From positions 1 through 31,541 of the IMG/VR virus record IMGVR_UViG_3300009418_000070: a stretch of 31,541 bases of DNA. One strand, written 5' to 3'. The stretch's first letter is position 1, and the number at the start of each line of letters is the position of its first letter. Positions 29,117-31,541 of this stretch are shown here, piece by piece. Below the pieces are notes generated by a model. That model had not been told where the DNA came from, ran no database searches, and saw only the letters and a list, made by a program, of their open reading frames with translations. The position numbers and the translations under genes are program-made. This DNA is from a virus.

Positions 29117-30493
29117 TTACCTTAATCCCCTGTACAAACCCAACCCACCAAGACCCATACTGAGTGATGACTGGAAAAGTCCCGGTTGTTGCTCGTAAGT
29201 ACTAATTTGTTCGTCACGCCCAGCTGGAACTCCTCTCAGCAAGGCACTTAATCCAGCAATTCTTTCAGACGGGTATCTCTGTTGCCGCATGAAGTCCTGA
29301 TAACCGATATCCATTCCTGCCTGCCTCATCGCTCTGGCCCTTTCACCCTGAGCCTGCATGGCAGCTATTCTGGACTGTACATCCTGCTGCCTTGCTCCAC
29401 CAATACCACGGAGAGCATCAGCCGATGCTATACCGTACCGTCCAGAAACGTCATAAGCACGTTGTTTTAATTCTTCTTGGGCCTGTCTTGCTCCCTCACC
29501 CATTCCCCATCCACTCTGTCTTAATTTCTCCTGAGCCTGTCTGGCTTCCTGAGTCATTCCGTATCTACTTTGCCTGAACTTTTCTTGGGCCTGTCTTGCA
29601 GCATTTTCTTGTTCTGCAGCACTCATCCCCATTTTTGCGGCTTCCAAGCGAGCCTGTTCTCCAGTTGTATAAGCCTGCTGCTGGAACTCTTCCTGTCTTT
29701 GTCTGGTTCCTTCGCCAACACCATATCTCTGCAATCCAAATTCAGCACCAGCTAGCTGGGCAGCCCTTTCCCGCTCAAGTTGCTGTTGTGCCTGAGTAAA
29801 AGCGGCCTGACTACCTCTGGTTTGTATTGATCCAAGTTGATTAGCTAGATTCTTCTCTCTCTCTGCCTGAAGGATAGCCTCACGATAACCGCCCAATCCT
29901 CCTGCCTGAATAGCCCTTTCTTCAGCACCAGTTCGTATTTTTTCAGATTCCTTAATAGCTTTCTGTTTTTCTAGGTCAATAACACCTTGCTGGTACGGAT
30001 TAACATAGGGAGCAAGATCGTATGGCAAAGGACTGTATCCAGCCCCCATTTCCTGAGGACGATATCCAGACGCTCTCGGATCAGGCTCATACCCACCACC
30101 AAAAAATTCCTTTCCGGGTGCGCGATAGCCTCCTCTTCCTCGCCTGCCGCCACCACCTCCCATTCTTCCAGCCGTATACTGGGAAGCATAATCTGTTGGG
30201 GCAGTATATCCAGAAGTCATGGGCGCTCCGACTTGCGAGGCCCTCTGTGCTGCCTGACCATATTCGGCTGGCGTACCCGCCCCAGCATATCCTCTTGTCA
30301 TTGCCTGAGCATTCAGTTCATCTGGAGACCAGTATGCAAGACGCTGGCCCTGATAGGGACTGTATGGCTGCAAAGACTCAGCCTCCCCCCTCTGCATAAT
30401 CCGATGAAAATACGGCTCTGCATATTCAGGAAGAGTTACCTGAGATATAGTAGATTGAGTAGGTGATGCGCCTGATCCTGAACTACCGCCCAT
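29117..30493 (-). CDS. Internal or tail-associated virion protein with Gln-rich repeats
   Basis: A 458-residue protein. The N-terminal third is rich in glycine, tyrosine, proline and serine (LPEYAEPYFHRIMQRGEAES, GRMGGGGGRRGRGGYRAPG). Residues about 180-410 form a helical region with loosely repeated units of about 20 residues built on EGARQ/QAQE..R (for example YGMTQEARQAQEKLRQ and WGMGEGARQAQEELKQRAYD). This suggests a long rod, as in internal core or tail proteins. LPYDLAPYVNPYQQGVIDLE is conserved-looking and shares its DNA with the next gene. No catalytic domain is visible. Confidence 0.7.
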   Translation of the reverse strand: MGGSSGSGASPTQSTISQVTLPEYAEPYFHRIMQRGEAESLQPYSPYQGQRLAYWSPDELNAQAMTRGYAGAGTPAEYGQAAQRASQVGAPMTSGYTAPTDYASQYTAGRMGGGGGRRGRGGYRAPGKEFFGGGYEPDPRASGYRPQEMGAGYSPLPYDLAPYVNPYQQGVIDLEKQKAIKESEKIRTGAEERAIQAGGLGGYREAILQAEREKNLANQLGSIQTRGSQAAFTQAQQQLERERAAQLAGAEFGLQRYGVGEGTRQRQEEFQQQAYTTGEQARLEAAKMGMSAAEQENAARQAQEKFRQSRYGMTQEARQAQEKLRQSGWGMGEGARQAQEELKQRAYDVSGRYGIASADALRGIGGARQQDVQSRIAAMQAQGERARAMRQAGMDIGYQDFMRQQRYPSERIAGLSALLRGVPAGRDEQISTYEQQPGLFQSSLSMGLGGLGLYRGLR

Positions 30494-30495
30494 GA

Positions 30496-30975
30496 TTATT
30501 CCTCATTAAATTTAATTTCGTAAAACGAAGAAGTTTGTTTCCATCCTTCCTTGTTTTTAATCCAATTCCAAAAACCTTTCCTTCCCACGCCCTCTATTCC
30601 AACACACTGGTTATCTTTAGACCATGAAGTTAATACTTCTAAGCCACGATCAATCCACCTTTCCATATATTTCCCAGCTATGTGATCGATATTCAACATC
30701 TTTATACCTGACGGGTAATTCATTATTTCCGTAACAAGACACCCAATAATTTTTAAATCAGATTTATTGAAAACAATCCAGATACTATTATTATTTTTAA
30801 GAAAATTATAATAAATGTCTTTGGTATTTACCCTGCCATTAGAACGCTTGCATGACCTGATTAATATTTTTTCACATTCATCCCAGACCAATCCAAGATT
30901 TTCTATCAATACCAAAGAGATATCATATTCTTCTTCTTTTGTAGCCCCATTACTGGATAATGCTTGTTCGTTCAT
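30496..30975 (-). CDS. GNAT-like virion protein
   Basis: A 159-residue protein with an acetyltransferase-like alpha/beta layout: a helical start, IYYNFLKNNNSIWIVFNKSD, LKIIGCLVTEIMNYPSGIKM, LNIDHIAGKYMERWIDRG, VLTSWSKDNQCVGIEGVG. T7 gp13 and related small internal virion proteins have the same fold class and position, next to the internal proteins. The acetyl-CoA loop is not clear, so catalytic activity is doubtful. It is three bases from both neighbouring genes on the minus strand. Confidence 0.6.
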   Translation of the reverse strand: MNEQALSSNGATKEEEYDISLVLIENLGLVWDECEKILIRSCKRSNGRVNTKDIYYNFLKNNNSIWIVFNKSDLKIIGCLVTEIMNYPSGIKMLNIDHIAGKYMERWIDRGLEVLTSWSKDNQCVGIEGVGRKGFWNWIKNKEGWKQTSSFYEIKFNEE

Positions 30976-30978
30976 TTG

Positions 30979-31541
30979 TTACGCCCTGCCCAACCCCGGT
31001 ATAATTTTTTGAGCATCTATTTCTGGGGGCTGCACAGCATTACCTGTCCTCTGCTGCCTGACATTATCCATCATGGAATATAAGAGTTTTGATCCAGCAT
31101 CTGAGCTTCCATTTCCTAATCCAGAAACTACATCGGCAGGAACTATGAATTCATCCTGAGATACAGCTATCTTTTCCTTGTTATCACCAATGACACCATT
31201 GATATCATCTGCCATACCACCCGCTCCAGTTCCAACTATTTGTCCTTGTGTCTGCGATCCGGGTACAACTTCCTGAAGAATCATATCCCGCAACATGACG
31301 AAAGCCTCAGTTCCATACTTACTAATAAATGCACTTAATGCTTCTTCATTATCAGATTCGCCCAATATAAAAAGTCTTACTTCCTGTGTGAGCGGGTCTT
31401 GTAAAATAGTTTCCAGCATTGCCTCTGGAGAAGCTGAAGGCATAGGCATCGGAGGACCCTGCATCGGAGGCCCCTGCATTGGAGGACCCTGCATCGAAGC
31501 GGCCTGAGGAGATACAACCTGAGGAGATACAACCTGAGGAG
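30979..31541 (-). CDS. Virion-associated protein, 5' end outside the window
   Basis: The frame is open to the window edge, so at least 187 codons are seen and the start is missing. The N-terminal visible part has tandem PQVVS repeats, then MQGPP repeats. The C-terminal part contains AVSQDEFIVPADVVSGLGNG, SSDAGSKLLYSMMDNVRQ, a signature I recognise from structural proteins of marine T7-like phages. The function is unknown. The repeats at 31431-31541 may vary in length between relatives. Confidence 0.7.
   Translation of the reverse strand, partial: PQVVSPQVVSPQAASMQGPPMQGPPMQGPPMPMPSASPEAMLETILQDPLTQEVRLFILGESDNEEALSAFISKYGTEAFVMLRDMILQEVVPGSQTQGQIVGTGAGGMADDINGVIGDNKEKIAVSQDEFIVPADVVSGLGNGSSDAGSKLLYSMMDNVRQQRTGNAVQPPEIDAQKIIPGLGRA

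Overview
The window is part of a tailed double-stranded DNA bacteriophage genome. It carries a small terminase subunit, a T7 gp4-like primase-helicase, a RecB-family exonuclease with a putative single-strand annealing protein and an SSB-like protein, a Mom-like DNA modification enzyme, and a block of virion genes ending in one 2733-codon gene. The internal-virion-protein set (giant polyvalent protein, glutamine-rich proteins, small acetyltransferase-like protein) resembles T7-like and environmental podoviruses. I infer a podovirus-like phage of a Gram-negative host; the host is not identifiable from the sequence. No tRNA, CRISPR array, insertion sequence or integrase was recognised.

Layout. 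(1) 1-691: gene-poor DNA beside the terminase gene, with repeated short motifs. (2) 692-1177, minus strand: terS. (3) 1178-9215, plus strand: an accessory region rich in noncoding RNA. A highly structured RNA segment lies at about 1420-1745. A three-gene set follows: MoxR-type AAA+ ATPase, a DUF3150-like helical protein, and a metallopeptidase-fold/VWA protein. Small genes and an 880-base noncoding stretch with terminators, inverted repeats and tandem repeats come next. (4) 9148-12174, minus strand: primase-helicase and three small genes. (5) 12294-19231, plus strand, from a good sigma70-type promoter: a tightly overlapping recombination/DNA-metabolism operon, two similar terminator-like hairpins, the Mom-like gene and two small genes. 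(6) 19187-31541, minus strand: virion and internal-protein genes, the last one running off the window.

The most striking feature is that the MoxR/VWA operon is punctuated by hammerhead self-cleaving ribozymes. Two are near-perfect type III hammerheads (4508-4558 and 6143-6193). A third has a CUGAAUGA core variant (6508-6556). A fourth is atypical, with a very large stem II (3329-3432), and a fifth, weaker candidate is at 2043-2102. The two canonical ones each follow a strong GC-rich hairpin placed just after an upstream stop codon. This suggests that mRNA 3' ends here are made by self-cleavage behind a protective hairpin rather than by termination. The same spacers carry a repeated, nearly palindromic AT-rich DNA element (core TTTAC-TG-GTAAA), and two of them share an identical 18-base Shine-Dalgarno leader, pointing to one coordinated regulatory scheme. 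All functional assignments come from reading motifs in the translated sequence and from family knowledge; no database search was run.
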